Source: Lacticaseibacillus zeae DSM 20178 = KCTC 3804
GTDB taxonomy: Bacteria; Bacillota; Bacilli; Lactobacillales; Lactobacillaceae
Assembly: GCF_000260435.1 (NCBI RefSeq)
Contig: NZ_BACQ01000012.1
Location: 1-64,000 of the forward strand
Reading direction: 5' to 3'
DNA: 64,000 nt
Position numbers and translations under genes: made by a program. Below, piece after piece: positions 16,946 through 25,199 of this stretch (the stretch's first letter is position 1; each line of letters starts with the position of its first letter). The notes under the pieces were generated by a model. That model was not told where the DNA came from and ran no database searches. It saw only the letters and a list, made by a program, of their open reading frames with translations.

Positions 16946-17226
16946 CCGCAAAGAACGTTTATGGGATGCCAACCGCGATCTTTATTGCACTGGTGACGAC
17001 GTTTTATGCAGCCATGTATGCCGACGCGATTGAAACACCCAAACGCTGGTCCGCTTCAGCCCTTAATCGCCACCTGCAAAAAGCTCGAAATGAACTTCCT
17101 AAACTAGCGTGGAAACGTTACTGGCAGGTCGTTGATCTTGTTATCAACAGTTTATGGGACAGCCGAACATTGGCAGCGAAGCAAGCAAACGAGCTGGAAA
17201 GAATTGTGATGGACGGGCAACCTTAG
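16915..17226 (+). CDS. Hypothetical protein (possibly 3' part of a frameshifted gene)
   Basis: This 103-codon frame overlaps the end of the preceding gene by 31 nt in another frame. It has no ATG with a ribosome binding site near its beginning: only TTG codons (16915, 16942) and a late ATG at 16963. This supports the idea that it is the C-terminal part of the gene above. It contains a hydrophobic helix (TAIFIALVTTFYAAMYA) and then an amphipathic region rich in Trp and Lys (LAWKRYWQVVDLVINSLWDS). I cannot assign a function. Confidence 0.45.
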   Translation: MDLVERKTELTAKNVYGMPTAIFIALVTTFYAAMYADAIETPKRWSASALNRHLQKARNELPKLAWKRYWQVVDLVINSLWDSRTLAAKQANELERIVMDGQP

Positions 17227-17259
17227 CCGACAATTTTAAAAATTAACGGCGACACACCG

Positions 17260-17302
17260 AAAAGCTGCGAAATTTCTGATTTCTTGAAACTTCGCAGCTT
17301 TT
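17260..17302. terminator. Bidirectional terminator
   Basis: A perfect 12-bp stem AAAAGCTGCGAA / TTCGCAGCTTTT lies between the end of the plus-strand unknown gene and the end of the minus-strand DUF6176 gene. The A and T runs serve both directions. Confidence 0.9.
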
Positions 17303-17317
17303 GTCTTGGACAGCTAT

Positions 17318-17653
17318 TCACTTGCTTGTTAGGTTCGGATTAACAAATTCATTTTCCAGCTGAAACTTCATGCTTGGAACGGATTCATCAATACATTCAT
17401 GCCAAAAAGCGACATGAACCTTATCAATCGGATTAGGACTCTCTGTGACATCCGGACTAGGCGCGGTTTGCTCAGAATACCAGAACAGATACATCCGATT
17501 ATTAAACGTAAGCGAAAAGATTCGCTCAACGGTGATGTGTTCGGGCACCAAGGTTGCGTTAACAGCCTCTTGATGACTTTTCAAGAAAGCCATCCATTCT
17601 TGAGCACGCGCAATTTTGTCGGGATGGACAGCAAATCCTTCTAATTCAATCAA
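17318..17653 (-). CDS. DUF6176 family protein
   Basis: This 111 aa protein matches the small DUF6176 family as I remember it. The layout is an N-terminal strand, a KIARAQEWMAFLKSH helix, VPEHITVERIFS, then LFWYSEQ, an acidic loop, and IDKVHVAFWHECID near the C-terminus. The fold is probably ferredoxin-like (dimeric alpha-beta barrel). No activity is known. It is a single gene with its own terminator, at the edge of the accessory island next to ctpA. Confidence 0.7.
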   Translation of the reverse strand: MIELEGFAVHPDKIARAQEWMAFLKSHQEAVNATLVPEHITVERIFSLTFNNRMYLFWYSEQTAPSPDVTESPNPIDKVHVAFWHECIDESVPSMKFQLENEFVNPNLTSK

Positions 17654-17745
17654 TGTTGTTCAACTCCTCCGATTATTTCCTTAACCTTACAAAAAAGCGC
17701 ACACCCAATCAAGGCATGCGCGCATCTAAACAACTTCAATCTAAC

Positions 17746-19215
17746 TTACTTCGCGACTTCCTGCACCGCGGCTTTTACCATCGGATCATCTTTGGTCAGC
17801 TGATCACTCAACTTTTGAGCAAGGGCTGCCAAGGTTTCCTGATCGGCTGTGCCGGTTGCGTCGAGTTTGTTGGCTTGCTGGAAGGATTTGACGGCAGCTT
17901 GTGTCGCGTCGTCGTACTGGCTGTTAACGTTAACCGTGCCGATTTTCAAAGCCGTCAGCATCTGCTGCAAGGACTTCACATCGCTGCCCTTGTCGCCGGG
18001 CTTGAGCTGAGTCGCATTGATTAACGTGATTTTGGCCGCAGCTGGATAGTCAACCTTCACATCGGGAGTTAAACCTTTGTGATTAATCCATGTGCCGTTT
18101 GGTGTAAGCCATTTGGCAACGGTCAGTTTAAGCTCCTTGTTGCTGCCCATTTCGCCAACATTTTGAACGGTGCCTTTACCAAAACTCTTCTCACCGACTA
18201 AGGGAATATTGCGGTTTTGGTGAAGTGCTGCCGCCGTGATTTCGCTGGCCGAAGCTGAATTGCCATCAATCAACACCGCGGTTTTCTCAGTGATCTTAAA
18301 GCCGCCATCAAGCTTCTTGCCAGCTTTGTAGACCTCTTTGGCGCCGTTACGGTCTTCGATTTGCATCACGGTTTGCCCGTTCTTGGAAAACATCGAACTG
18401 ATCGACAAAGCGGCTGTCATCATGCCACCGGGGTTTTGACGCAGGTCGAGCACAAAGGACTTCGCGCCTTCTTTACGCAATTTTTTAACGGTCGCTTTGA
18501 ATTGCTTCACAGTCGGTTCACTGAAAGTGGAGATCGTGATGACACCAACCTGCTTGTTTTCCGGCGCAAGCTTACCAGTCACCGTATCAACCGTAATCTT
18601 CTTGCGCTTCATGGAAAATGTTGCCTGCTTGTTGCCGCGCTTGACCGTCACTGCAACGGTTGTCCCGATTTTACCGCGAATTTTGTCAACCGCTTGCGTG
18701 ACCGTCTTTTTGGAGACATCTTTCCCGTCAACTTTGAGCAGGACATCGCCTACCTGCATGCCGGCTTTTTTGGCTGGCGTGCCTGGCAAAATGCTGGCAA
18801 TCGACAGACTGTCGTGATTTTGTTGAATCGTGGCGCCAATTCCCCCAAACGAGGCAGAGATGGTGTCGTCAAGGTCGGTTTTGTCATTGTTTTGCAAATA
18901 GACCGAGTAAGGGTCGTCAAGCGTCCCCAACATCCCCTTGATCGCCCCGTCTGTCAGCTTGGTCGTGTTCACCTTTTTGTAGTAATTGTTGGTGACTGTT
19001 TCGTACGCGGAAACGACAGGTGCCAATGCCTTAGGAACGCCGGTTTTCAGCACGCTTTGTTGGGCCTGCTGATACGACAAGGCATAGCCGCCTGCTGCAC
19101 CGCCGCCAAGCGCAACTACAAAGATCAAAATGACCGCCCACAGTGGAACCTTGTGTTTATTGATTGGAATCGCCTCCTGTGCTTTCGCTGGCCAGATAGT
19201 CGTGGTACGTTTCAT
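17746..19215 (-). CDS. ctpA: S41 family carboxy-terminal processing peptidase (CtpA-like)
   Basis: This 489 aa membrane-anchored serine protease has one N-terminal transmembrane helix (LWAVILIFVVALGGGAAGG, residues about 24-42) and a PDZ domain (about 115-200). The S41 catalytic domain carries Ser in IDGNSASASE and Lys in GEKSFGKGT. A C-terminal peptidoglycan-binding domain follows (LKPGDKGSDVKSLQQML onwards). It acts outside the cell on envelope proteins. The start is unclear: the ATG at 19215 has no ribosome binding site, while a perfect AGGAGG at 19173-19178 is followed at 8 nt by ATC (19162-19164) and no ATG, GTG or TTG. The true start could be that ATC, just before the yozE stop codon, which would remove 17 residues before the helix. 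Confidence 0.93.
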   Translation of the reverse strand: MKRTTTIWPAKAQEAIPINKHKVPLWAVILIFVVALGGGAAGGYALSYQQAQQSVLKTGVPKALAPVVSAYETVTNNYYKKVNTTKLTDGAIKGMLGTLDDPYSVYLQNNDKTDLDDTISASFGGIGATIQQNHDSLSIASILPGTPAKKAGMQVGDVLLKVDGKDVSKKTVTQAVDKIRGKIGTTVAVTVKRGNKQATFSMKRKKITVDTVTGKLAPENKQVGVITISTFSEPTVKQFKATVKKLRKEGAKSFVLDLRQNPGGMMTAALSISSMFSKNGQTVMQIEDRNGAKEVYKAGKKLDGGFKITEKTAVLIDGNSASASEITAAALHQNRNIPLVGEKSFGKGTVQNVGEMGSNKELKLTVAKWLTPNGTWINHKGLTPDVKVDYPAAAKITLINATQLKPGDKGSDVKSLQQMLTALKIGTVNVNSQYDDATQAAVKSFQQANKLDATGTADQETLAALAQKLSDQLTKDDPMVKAAVQEVAK

Positions 19216-19399
19216 CAAAAATCGCCATTGTCGGCAGATAATTACCGTTTAATTCCAGGTAATCACTTAGCCGATGGTAATCTTTCTCCTGTTTCGGAAA
19301 ACTTTGATCCAGAAAAGCGTTCTTGGCAAACTCGGCAATTTCCCCATGGTCATTGGGATTGCGCAATGTCATGAGATATTCGTAAAAAGTCCGATGCAT
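19157..19399 (-). CDS. YozE family protein (SAM-like fold)
   Basis: This 80 aa protein matches the YozE_SAM_like family: FYEYLMTLRNP at the start, a DHGEIAEFAKNAFLDQSFP middle and YHRLSDYLELNG near the end. Its function is unknown. It lies 2 nt after msrA and overlaps the longest possible ctpA frame. The order ypmR-ypmS-msrA-yozE-ctpA suggests one operon. Confidence 0.85.
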   Translation of the reverse strand: MHRTFYEYLMTLRNPNDHGEIAEFAKNAFLDQSFPKQEKDYHRLSDYLELNGNYLPTMAIFDETYHDYLASESTGGDSNQ

Positions 19400-19401
19400 A
19401 A

Positions 19402-19920
19402 TTAGTCCTTCCAGTTTTTGTCAATAAAGTCCTGGCGTTGGGCATGTTCCATTGCGTACCGCCGCGGATTCTTGGCGTAAAATTGCTGATGCTCCGGTTC
19501 GGCCGGATAAAACGGTTTAGCCGGTTCAATCTGGGTCACAATCGGATCGGCAAAGCGTCCGCTGGCCTCCAACGCCGCCTTCGATGCTTCAGCGGCTTTG
19601 CGTTGTGCCTCATCTTTCACGAAAATAACCGGCCGATAATTGTCGCCACGATCCTGAAACTGTCCCATGGCATCAGTGGGATCGGTTTGCTGCCAATAGA
19701 TTTCCAACAATGCGGGATAGTCAATAACGTCTGCATCAAAAGTGATCTCAACGGCTTCAGTATGACCGGTCGTATGCGAAGACACCTGTTCATAAGTTGG
19801 ATTAGGCACATGCCCACCGGTATAACCGGAAACCACATTTAAAATGCCAGGTTGTTCCTCGAACGGTTCAACCATGCACCAAAAACACCCGCCGGCAAAA
19901 ATAGCAGTTTCTTTTTTCAT
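19402..19920 (-). CDS. msrA: Peptide-methionine (S)-S-oxide reductase MsrA
   Basis: MsrA reduces methionine-S-sulfoxide in proteins and repairs oxidative damage. The 172 aa protein has the [12 protein letters not shown] motif with the catalytic Cys13, [16 protein letters not shown], the HTEAVEI segment and [19 protein letters not shown], all typical. Resolving Cys residues near the C-terminus are missing, which suggests a one-Cys or thioredoxin-direct type. GAGGC lies before the ATG. It sits inside the ypmR-ypmS-msrA-yozE-ctpA series. Confidence 0.96.
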   Translation of the reverse strand: MKKETAIFAGGCFWCMVEPFEEQPGILNVVSGYTGGHVPNPTYEQVSSHTTGHTEAVEITFDADVIDYPALLEIYWQQTDPTDAMGQFQDRGDNYRPVIFVKDEAQRKAAEASKAALEASGRFADPIVTQIEPAKPFYPAEPEHQQFYAKNPRRYAMEHAQRQDFIDKNWKD

Positions 19921-19944
19921 GTTTCATCAGCCTCTTTCTAATGG

Positions 19945-20586
19945 TTACGGCTCATCAGGCAGATAAACCGCAAATTCAAGATCATCATTGGTGAGATCCA
20001 ATTTGGTGGCCTTTAGTGTCATCCCATTTTGAAGTTTAAATTGGCTCAATTTTAGCACAACAGTTCCGGTCTTACTATTCAGACTTACCCAGCGCGGGAT
20101 TTTATAACTATTACCGATATAACTCATGACAAAACTGATCGGCACCGGTAACGCACCGACATTCAGATCCTTCGCTTTGAGCAGCACGTCGCCATTTTTC
20201 AGAACCAATGGATCGAACGTTAACTGAAATTTAACGGAATTGCCAAGGAATTTGAACTTACCGCTTAACGCAGCTTCGTTCGTACCCAACGTCACAGCAT
20301 ATTTGACATTGCTGTCACGCAGATAATTTTTTAAATAGTGGGCCATGATGCGATTGGCACTGGCTTTGGTGAGCTTCACGGTGAAAACCGGTTCATTCGT
20401 GGTTGTGGCGGTTTTAGCGGTTGTGTTGATGTTCACCGGTGTCAAAATTGTCTTCGTGAACCAGATACCGGTTCCCAGCAGTAACCCGACCAGCACAAGC
20501 AATAACCATTTCCACCAGTTAATCCCGGTTCTGATTTTTTTGGGCTGCGGCGTGTTTCGCTGACGTGATCGTTTCTTTGCTTCCAT
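19945..20586 (-). CDS. ypmS: YpmS family (DUF2140) membrane-anchored protein
   Basis: This 213 aa protein has a short basic cytoplasmic tail, one transmembrane helix (WWKWLLLVLVGLLLGTGIWF, residues 24-43) and an extracytoplasmic domain of the YpmS/DUF2140 type rich in beta strands. The function is unknown. The start ATG at 20586 was chosen over a GTG 5 codons upstream because the GGGAGTAGG sequence then acts as the ribosome binding site. It follows the SGNH hydrolase gene by 5 nt, the same pairing as ypmR-ypmS in B. subtilis. Confidence 0.85.
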   Translation of the reverse strand: MEAKKRSRQRNTPQPKKIRTGINWWKWLLLVLVGLLLGTGIWFTKTILTPVNINTTAKTATTTNEPVFTVKLTKASANRIMAHYLKNYLRDSNVKYAVTLGTNEAALSGKFKFLGNSVKFQLTFDPLVLKNGDVLLKAKDLNVGALPVPISFVMSYIGNSYKIPRWVSLNSKTGTVVLKLSQFKLQNGMTLKATKLDLTNDDLEFAVYLPDEP

Positions 20587-20591
20587 CCTAC

Positions 20592-21437
20592 CTACTCCCA
20601 CTCTTTCTTCGTTGCCTGTATTTGTTTCATAAGCTGCTTCGTCATCTGCGCATAACCAGCATTATTGGGATGAAAATGATCCTGAGAGAAAATAAGCGGA
20701 TTACCTTCGCCGGAAGTCGCTTCTTTGAGCGCTTCTTTAGCCGAAGCCTTGTTTGCTGCTGTGTCCCCGCTCGACAAAACGCTGTCAATATCAACGTAAT
20801 AAACGTGTTTAAACTGATGTAACGTTTTTTGAGTCGCTTCATTCCACGCGGTAACGCTGTTAGTCATGGCCGTCATTTTTGGAAAATAGACGTAAAATGG
20901 GTTGTAAATGCCGAAAACATAAATCGGCGCGGATGGATTTTCCTTGCGAATCGTGGTAAGTAGCGTTGTCAGGCGTTTTTGAAACGCAGTACTGCCTGCC
21001 GTAATCTGCTTTTCAGATAACGTCAAAAAGTGCTTTTGGAGGACATGCATTAAATCATTTCCGCCGGCAGTCACGGTAATGATATTGGCGCGTTTCAGGT
21101 CAGTACGGATCTTGGCCTGTTTGTTGATGCGGTTGAGAATTTGCGTGCTGGTGTCGCCACTAACCCCGTAATTTTTCGTAGTGACCTGATACTGGCCGGT
21201 TGCCTCTAAATCACTTTTCGTTAACCCGACATACCCGCCATTGTTGGTTGCGTCGCCGACACCATAAGTTAACGAATCGCCAACCGCCGTCAGCTGGATC
21301 TGTTTAGGCGTGCTCGAGGCAACTTTAACCTCACTAGGGTCGGTTGCCGGCCCAAACAGCTGCCACCCGCCAAACGCCAGCAGGCAGGCAATCAGCACGA
21401 CGCTACAAGCTATAAAAATATTTTTTAATTTAGCCAT
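20592..21437 (-). CDS. ypmR: SGNH/GDSL hydrolase family protein (YpmR-like)
   Basis: This 281 aa protein has an N-terminal signal/anchor helix (IFIACSVVLIACLLAFGGW) and a GDSL-type esterase domain. The catalytic blocks are AVGDSLTYGVGD (Ser), the GVSGDTSTQIL block (Gly), VTAGGNDLMHVL (Asn) and DHFHPNNAGY (Asp and His). It is exported and probably acts on a lipid or cell-wall ester. The ATG at 21437 follows GGGAGGC. It is the first gene of the ypmR-ypmS-msrA-yozE-ctpA series. The natural substrate is unknown. Confidence 0.92.
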   Translation of the reverse strand: MAKLKNIFIACSVVLIACLLAFGGWQLFGPATDPSEVKVASSTPKQIQLTAVGDSLTYGVGDATNNGGYVGLTKSDLEATGQYQVTTKNYGVSGDTSTQILNRINKQAKIRTDLKRANIITVTAGGNDLMHVLQKHFLTLSEKQITAGSTAFQKRLTTLLTTIRKENPSAPIYVFGIYNPFYVYFPKMTAMTNSVTAWNEATQKTLHQFKHVYYVDIDSVLSSGDTAANKASAKEALKEATSGEGNPLIFSQDHFHPNNAGYAQMTKQLMKQIQATKKEWE

Positions 21438-21630
21438 ATTGCCTCCCATAAACGTATGTGTTGTTGATCATAATAGATTATTGTACTTGACTGCGGGTGA
21501 ATAAACAAAGGTGAATGCTTTTTGACTTGTTTTTATGGTATCGATACCAGTTATTTTTGCGTGGTGGTTGTTGGCGTTTAGGAAGCGGTGTTTGACTGAG
21601 TGCGGATGTGTCGTTGAGCCTGCGCTTGGC

Positions 21631-21740
21631 TATAACGCGCTCACCAGCCCAGAAACCTCCACATAAGGACCTCAAGCCTAAATGGCCAAAAACCAGCCAT
21701 TTAAGCTTGAGGCCACTTCCGCGCCGGTTCACGCTCACAA
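21631..21740. repeat. Intergenic hairpin repeat, copy B
   Basis: It has the left end AACGCGCTCACCAGCCCAGA, the core AAATGGC...GCCATTT and the right end CGCGCCGGTTCACGCTCAC. The CCTCAAGC arm pairs with GCTTGAGG. The right-hand partner of the AGAAACC arm is deleted, so the outer stem cannot form. It ends next to the degV terminator. Confidence 0.8.
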
Positions 21741-21742
21741 AC

Positions 21743-21767
21743 AAAAAAGGCCAACGCCTCCGCGCCG
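21743..21767 (-). terminator. degV terminator
   Basis: On the minus strand a GGCC...GGCC stem with GC-rich inner pairing is followed by TTTTTT. Confidence 0.6.
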
Positions 21768-21790
21768 GCCGATCGAAGTTTATATAAAAT

Positions 21791-22633
21791 TTAATCAACG
21801 TAATAAATGATCGCAAGGGCGCCGGGACCGGTGTGGGTTGCGATGACCGGATCGGTTGGCCGCACCAGAACCGGGACGCTTGGTAAGACTTCCGCAATGC
21901 GCTTGCCAACGTCTTCACCTAACTCGGTTGCACCCGCCGTTGAAATGCCAACACTTTTTATATTCGGCATTTTGGCCATTTGACTGATTGTTTCAGTGAT
22001 AAAGTTATTGATGGTCTTCATGCCGCGGCCTTTGCGTAGCGCTGACAACTCGCCATCTTTCAACTGCAAAACAACTTTGATATTCAAGAATGACGAAATC
22101 AAACCGGAAACGCGACTAATCCGTCCACCTTTAACCAAGTTATCCAAACTCGTGACCCCTAAAACCAATGTTGTGTTGTCGCGGATTTGCTTGATTTTAT
22201 CAAGAATCGTTTGCAGATCCTTACCGGCCTCTGCCATTTCCGCAGCTGCCAAAACCTGAAAGGCCAGCCCGCGATCCGTCGATAACGAATCAACGACCGT
22301 CACTTTGCCCTTTGCAAGTTGCGCGGCCTGCCGTGCTGAGTTAACGGTGCCACTAAGCGTTTCCGTCATATGAATCGCCAACACCTGGCTCCCATCGGCA
22401 GTCAACTTATCGAAAACATCCGTAAAAGTGCCGATTGCCGGCTGGGATGTCTTTGGCAGATTATGCGCCCCTGCCATTTCATCCATAAAGTCTTCGCGGG
22501 TGATCGTTTCACCGTCAATGTAAACCGTATTGTCAATCATAATAGTCAACGGAACAACCGTAATATGGTACTTGCTGATCTCTTCTGGAGTCAGTTGAAC
22601 GGAGGAATCCGTGACGATCTTGATATTTGCCAT
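21791..22633 (-). CDS. DegV family fatty-acid-binding protein
   Basis: DegV proteins bind a fatty acid; FakB-type members present it to the kinase FakA. The 280 aa protein starts MANIKIVTDSSVQLTPEEI, containing the family TDSS motif. It goes on with VVPLTIMIDN, FMDEMAGAHNLPKTSQPA (the TSQPS-like ligand motif) and HMTETLSGTVNSA. The ATG at 22633 was chosen because it gives the normal N-terminus; an upstream extension of 21 codons shows no similarity. It is a monocistronic gene with a terminator. Confidence 0.93.
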   Translation of the reverse strand: MANIKIVTDSSVQLTPEEISKYHITVVPLTIMIDNTVYIDGETITREDFMDEMAGAHNLPKTSQPAIGTFTDVFDKLTADGSQVLAIHMTETLSGTVNSARQAAQLAKGKVTVVDSLSTDRGLAFQVLAAAEMAEAGKDLQTILDKIKQIRDNTTLVLGVTSLDNLVKGGRISRVSGLISSFLNIKVVLQLKDGELSALRKGRGMKTINNFITETISQMAKMPNIKSVGISTAGATELGEDVGKRIAEVLPSVPVLVRPTDPVIATHTGPGALAIIYYVD

Positions 22634-22826
22634 GTCTGAGCCACGCTTTCTGTTAGGTTCGTCTACCGTCATAATTATAGCAAACTCCCTAACCAATGTC
22701 AGTATACATTACCTAGTTATCATAACTACATTGCGTTGTTTTGTAAACCGTAACATGGTAGAATTTGATATGTAGTAGCGACAGTCGCATTCAAAATTTA
22801 CACGGCTGTCTTCAAGGAGGTTGGCA

Positions 22827-23468
22827 ATGCGCGTGTCAAAATCAAGCCATTATGAATTTAACAATGAAATGTTTAGTGCCATCACCCATGCGTTCGCACT
22901 CGGCTTGGCTGTGATGGGAACCGTCATGTTAGGCGTTAAGGGAATCAACAGTGGTAGTCAGGTCGAATTATTCAGCCTTATCGGGTTCGGTGTTTCGCTG
23001 ATGTTGCTCTACACTGCTTCAACTGCCTTTCATGGTTTCTATTTTAGCAAGGCCCGCCATGTTTTGCAGGTACTGGATCACTCCGGCGTCTTCATTTTAA
23101 TCGCCGGTTCCTACCTGCCGTATTGCTTGGTGGCCATTGGCGGCAAACTCGGCACCGGTCTTTTAATCGCCATTTGGACTTTATGCCTCGGGGGAATTGG
23201 CTATAAGCTCTTTTTCCTGAATCGCTTCAAACATTTGGAAACCATGATTTATGTGGTGTTAGGTTGGCTCTGCGTGATCGGCATGGTCCCGCTATGGCAT
23301 CACTTGGGCCCGGTCGGATTCAGCTTATTAGTGGCTGGCGGCTTAGCTTACACTGGCGGTGCCATCCTCTACTTACAAAAAGGCATTCCTTACATCCACG
23401 TTATCTGGCATCTCTTTGTCATTCTTGGCAGCCTGTGCATGTACTTATCGATTTACTTTTATCTGTAA
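22827..23468 (+). CDS. trhA: Hemolysin III family membrane protein (PAQR/TrhA-like)
   Basis: This 213 aa protein has seven hydrophobic segments and the YqfA/hemolysin-III signatures. These are EFNNEMFSAITHAFALGLA near the start, STAFHGFY with the conserved Ser-x3-His, LDHSGVFILIAGSYLPY with Asp and His, and a C-terminal HVIWHLFVILGS. The Ser, Asp and three His residues would bind zinc as in PAQR relatives. The ATG at 22827 follows AAGGAGG by 7 nt. It stands alone between divergent degV and convergent folA. Despite the name, haemolytic activity should not be assumed. Confidence 0.9.
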   Translation: MRVSKSSHYEFNNEMFSAITHAFALGLAVMGTVMLGVKGINSGSQVELFSLIGFGVSLMLLYTASTAFHGFYFSKARHVLQVLDHSGVFILIAGSYLPYCLVAIGGKLGTGLLIAIWTLCLGGIGYKLFFLNRFKHLETMIYVVLGWLCVIGMVPLWHHLGPVGFSLLVAGGLAYTGGAILYLQKGIPYIHVIWHLFVILGSLCMYLSIYFYL

Positions 23469-23478
23469 ACCAACCCAA

Positions 23479-23536
23479 AATAGCCACGAAAAAACGCCTC
23501 TCCCGTCATGTGAAGAGACGTTTTTTCGTGGCTATT
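23479..23536. terminator. Long bidirectional terminator
   Basis: AATAGCCACGAAAAAACG pairs perfectly with CGTTTTTTCGTGGCTATT (18 bp), with CTCT/AGAG inside after a one-base mismatch. The A6 and T6 runs lie inside the stem. It separates trhA from folA and can stop both. Confidence 0.85.
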
Positions 23537-23619
23537 GTTACCGAGATTTTATCCCCGGCATGTTTTACTGGCAAAGACTAATACATCCAAAAGTAGCGCT
23601 TACTAAAGTTGAATTAAGC

Positions 23620-24105
23620 CTACTTTTTCCAAACTTCATACGTGTGGGTCAAATCCGGATTAACATCTTCAACAGTGCGGCTGGATACTTTGGTGAAAGC
23701 ATCCCAGTCTAACGGGATCATTTTCGTATCACCATCAAAACTCCCAGCCAATCGCGTAACCAATAAGGTATCGACGTCGTTTTTAAATGCCGTAAAGACT
23801 TGTGCACCGCCTGCGATGACGAGATCCTGATCAGGGTGCTGCTTGGCGTATGCAAAGACTTCAGGGACATCGTGCAGCACCACGGCTCCCGGCGCCTGAT
23901 AATCGACTTGATGAGTCAAAACAACATTCGTGCGCTCAGGCAGCGGCCGCTTAGGAAAGCTTTCGTAGGTACGCCGGCCCACAACCATGATTTTGCCCAC
24001 CGTTTGTGCCCGAAAATAATGCAAATCATCCGGCAGATGCCAAGGCAAATGGCCGTCCTTGCCGATAATGCCATTGCGATCTTGTGCCCATAAAAATTCG
24101 GTCAT
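23620..24105 (-). CDS. folA: Dihydrofolate reductase
   Basis: DHFR reduces dihydrofolate to tetrahydrofolate with NADPH, regenerating the cofactor consumed by the neighbouring thymidylate synthase. The 161 aa protein shows [23 protein letters not shown] (given here as residues 5-27, with the catalytic Asp of LPDD), [10 protein letters not shown] and the GGAQVF NADPH loop. From memory it is very close to the crystallised 'L. casei' enzyme but differs at about one residue in eight. GGAGGAG precedes the ATG. It lies 116 nt after thyA, a normal order in Bacilli. Confidence 0.97.
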   Translation of the reverse strand: MTEFLWAQDRNGIIGKDGHLPWHLPDDLHYFRAQTVGKIMVVGRRTYESFPKRPLPERTNVVLTHQVDYQAPGAVVLHDVPEVFAYAKQHPDQDLVIAGGAQVFTAFKNDVDTLLVTRLAGSFDGDTKMIPLDWDAFTKVSSRTVEDVNPDLTHTYEVWKK

Positions 24106-24221
24106 ATGAATCTCCTCCTTGATCGTTGAAAAATCCCCAAATCATTGGATAAACATTTTTGCCATCAATAATTTCATTGATCATACCACGGGCCGCATTA
24201 ATGAGTCCCCTGACAAGCCCG

Positions 24222-25172
24222 TCAAACCGCAACTGGCGCCTTGATAGCCGGGTATGGATCATAGTTCAGCAATTTAATATCTTTCATCTCAAAATCAAAA
24301 ATATCGTGCTTATCCGGATTCAAAGCTAGTGTTGGCGCCGGACGCGGGGTGCGCGTGAGTTGCTCTTTGATCTGATCAATGTGATTGACATAGAGATGAG
24401 CATCGCCAAATGTATGAACGAACTCGCCGACTTTTAGCCCGCACTGGTGCGCGACTAAATGCGTCAGTAACGCGTACGAGGCAATGTTAAACGGCACACC
24501 CAGGAAGATATCGCCTGACCGCTGGTAAAGTTGCAAGGACAACTTACCATCATTGACATAAAACTGATAAAGCGTATGGCAAGGCGGCAATGCCATGGTC
24601 GGAACATCTTCGGGATTCCAAGCCGACACGATTAAACGCCGCGAATACGGGTGGGTCTTGATTTGCTCGATAACATCCGCTAGCTGATCGATGGTTTGAC
24701 CGGTACTGGTACGCCAAGCACGCCACTGGGAACCATAAACCAGCCCGAGATCGCCATATTTCGCAGCGAAGGCATCATCGTTCAACACCTTTTCGTCGAA
24801 CTTAGCCATTTCTTCACGATAAACTTTTGCAAATTCGGGATCTTTTACCCGGCGATGACCAAAATCCGTCATATCCGGTCCATGGTATTCCGGGCTGGCA
24901 ACCCACTTTTCAAACGCCCATTCGTCCCAGATATGGTTTTTATGTTGCAGTAAGAACCGAATGTTGGTGTCGCCGCGCAAGAACCACAACAGCTCACTTT
25001 TAATTAAGCCAAATGGCACTTTTTTAGTCGTAAACAACGGGAACCCCTTGCTGAGATCAAAGCGCATTTGATGTCCAAAAATACTGTAAGTGCCGGTGTG
25101 GGTGCGATCGGGTTTGAAATGTCCTTCATCGAGGACTTTTTTTGCAAGATCGAGATATGGCTGCTCTAACAT
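24222..25172 (-). CDS. thyA: Thymidylate synthase
   Basis: ThyA methylates dUMP to dTMP using methylene-tetrahydrofolate. The 316 aa protein starts [17 protein letters not shown] and has the active site [13 protein letters not shown] with the nucleophilic Cys near residue 198. [10 protein letters not shown] and [12 protein letters not shown] are also present. The length, including the 50-residue insert of the lactobacillar enzyme (residues about 90-140), equals that of the structurally studied 'L. casei' protein. The ATG at 25172 follows GGGGAAAG; an upstream frame extension of 8 codons is ignored. It lies between the ABC-F gene and folA on one probable message. Confidence 0.98.
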   Translation of the reverse strand: MLEQPYLDLAKKVLDEGHFKPDRTHTGTYSIFGHQMRFDLSKGFPLFTTKKVPFGLIKSELLWFLRGDTNIRFLLQHKNHIWDEWAFEKWVASPEYHGPDMTDFGHRRVKDPEFAKVYREEMAKFDEKVLNDDAFAAKYGDLGLVYGSQWRAWRTSTGQTIDQLADVIEQIKTHPYSRRLIVSAWNPEDVPTMALPPCHTLYQFYVNDGKLSLQLYQRSGDIFLGVPFNIASYALLTHLVAHQCGLKVGEFVHTFGDAHLYVNHIDQIKEQLTRTPRPAPTLALNPDKHDIFDFEMKDIKLLNYDPYPAIKAPVAV

Positions 25173-25199
25173 CGTCTTTCCCCTTCTATCGTTCATTGC

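Larger units (their letters stand above)
21438..21790. other. degV-ypmR intergenic region
   Basis: This 353 nt gap holds the degV terminator, one copy of the hairpin repeat and, in its left 190 nt, the presumed ypmR promoter. No gene is supported; a long minus-strand frame across it overlaps degV out of frame and has no family resemblance. Confidence 0.6.

Noticed and set aside
21478-21918. 146-codon minus-strand frame overlapping the end of degV
   Set aside because: It covers the degV coding region in another frame and the hairpin repeat; composition is low-complexity and no family is recognisable.
24026-24262. 78-codon minus-strand frame across the thyA-folA gap
   Set aside because: It overlaps both genes out of frame, has no ribosome binding site and no similarity I can recognise.
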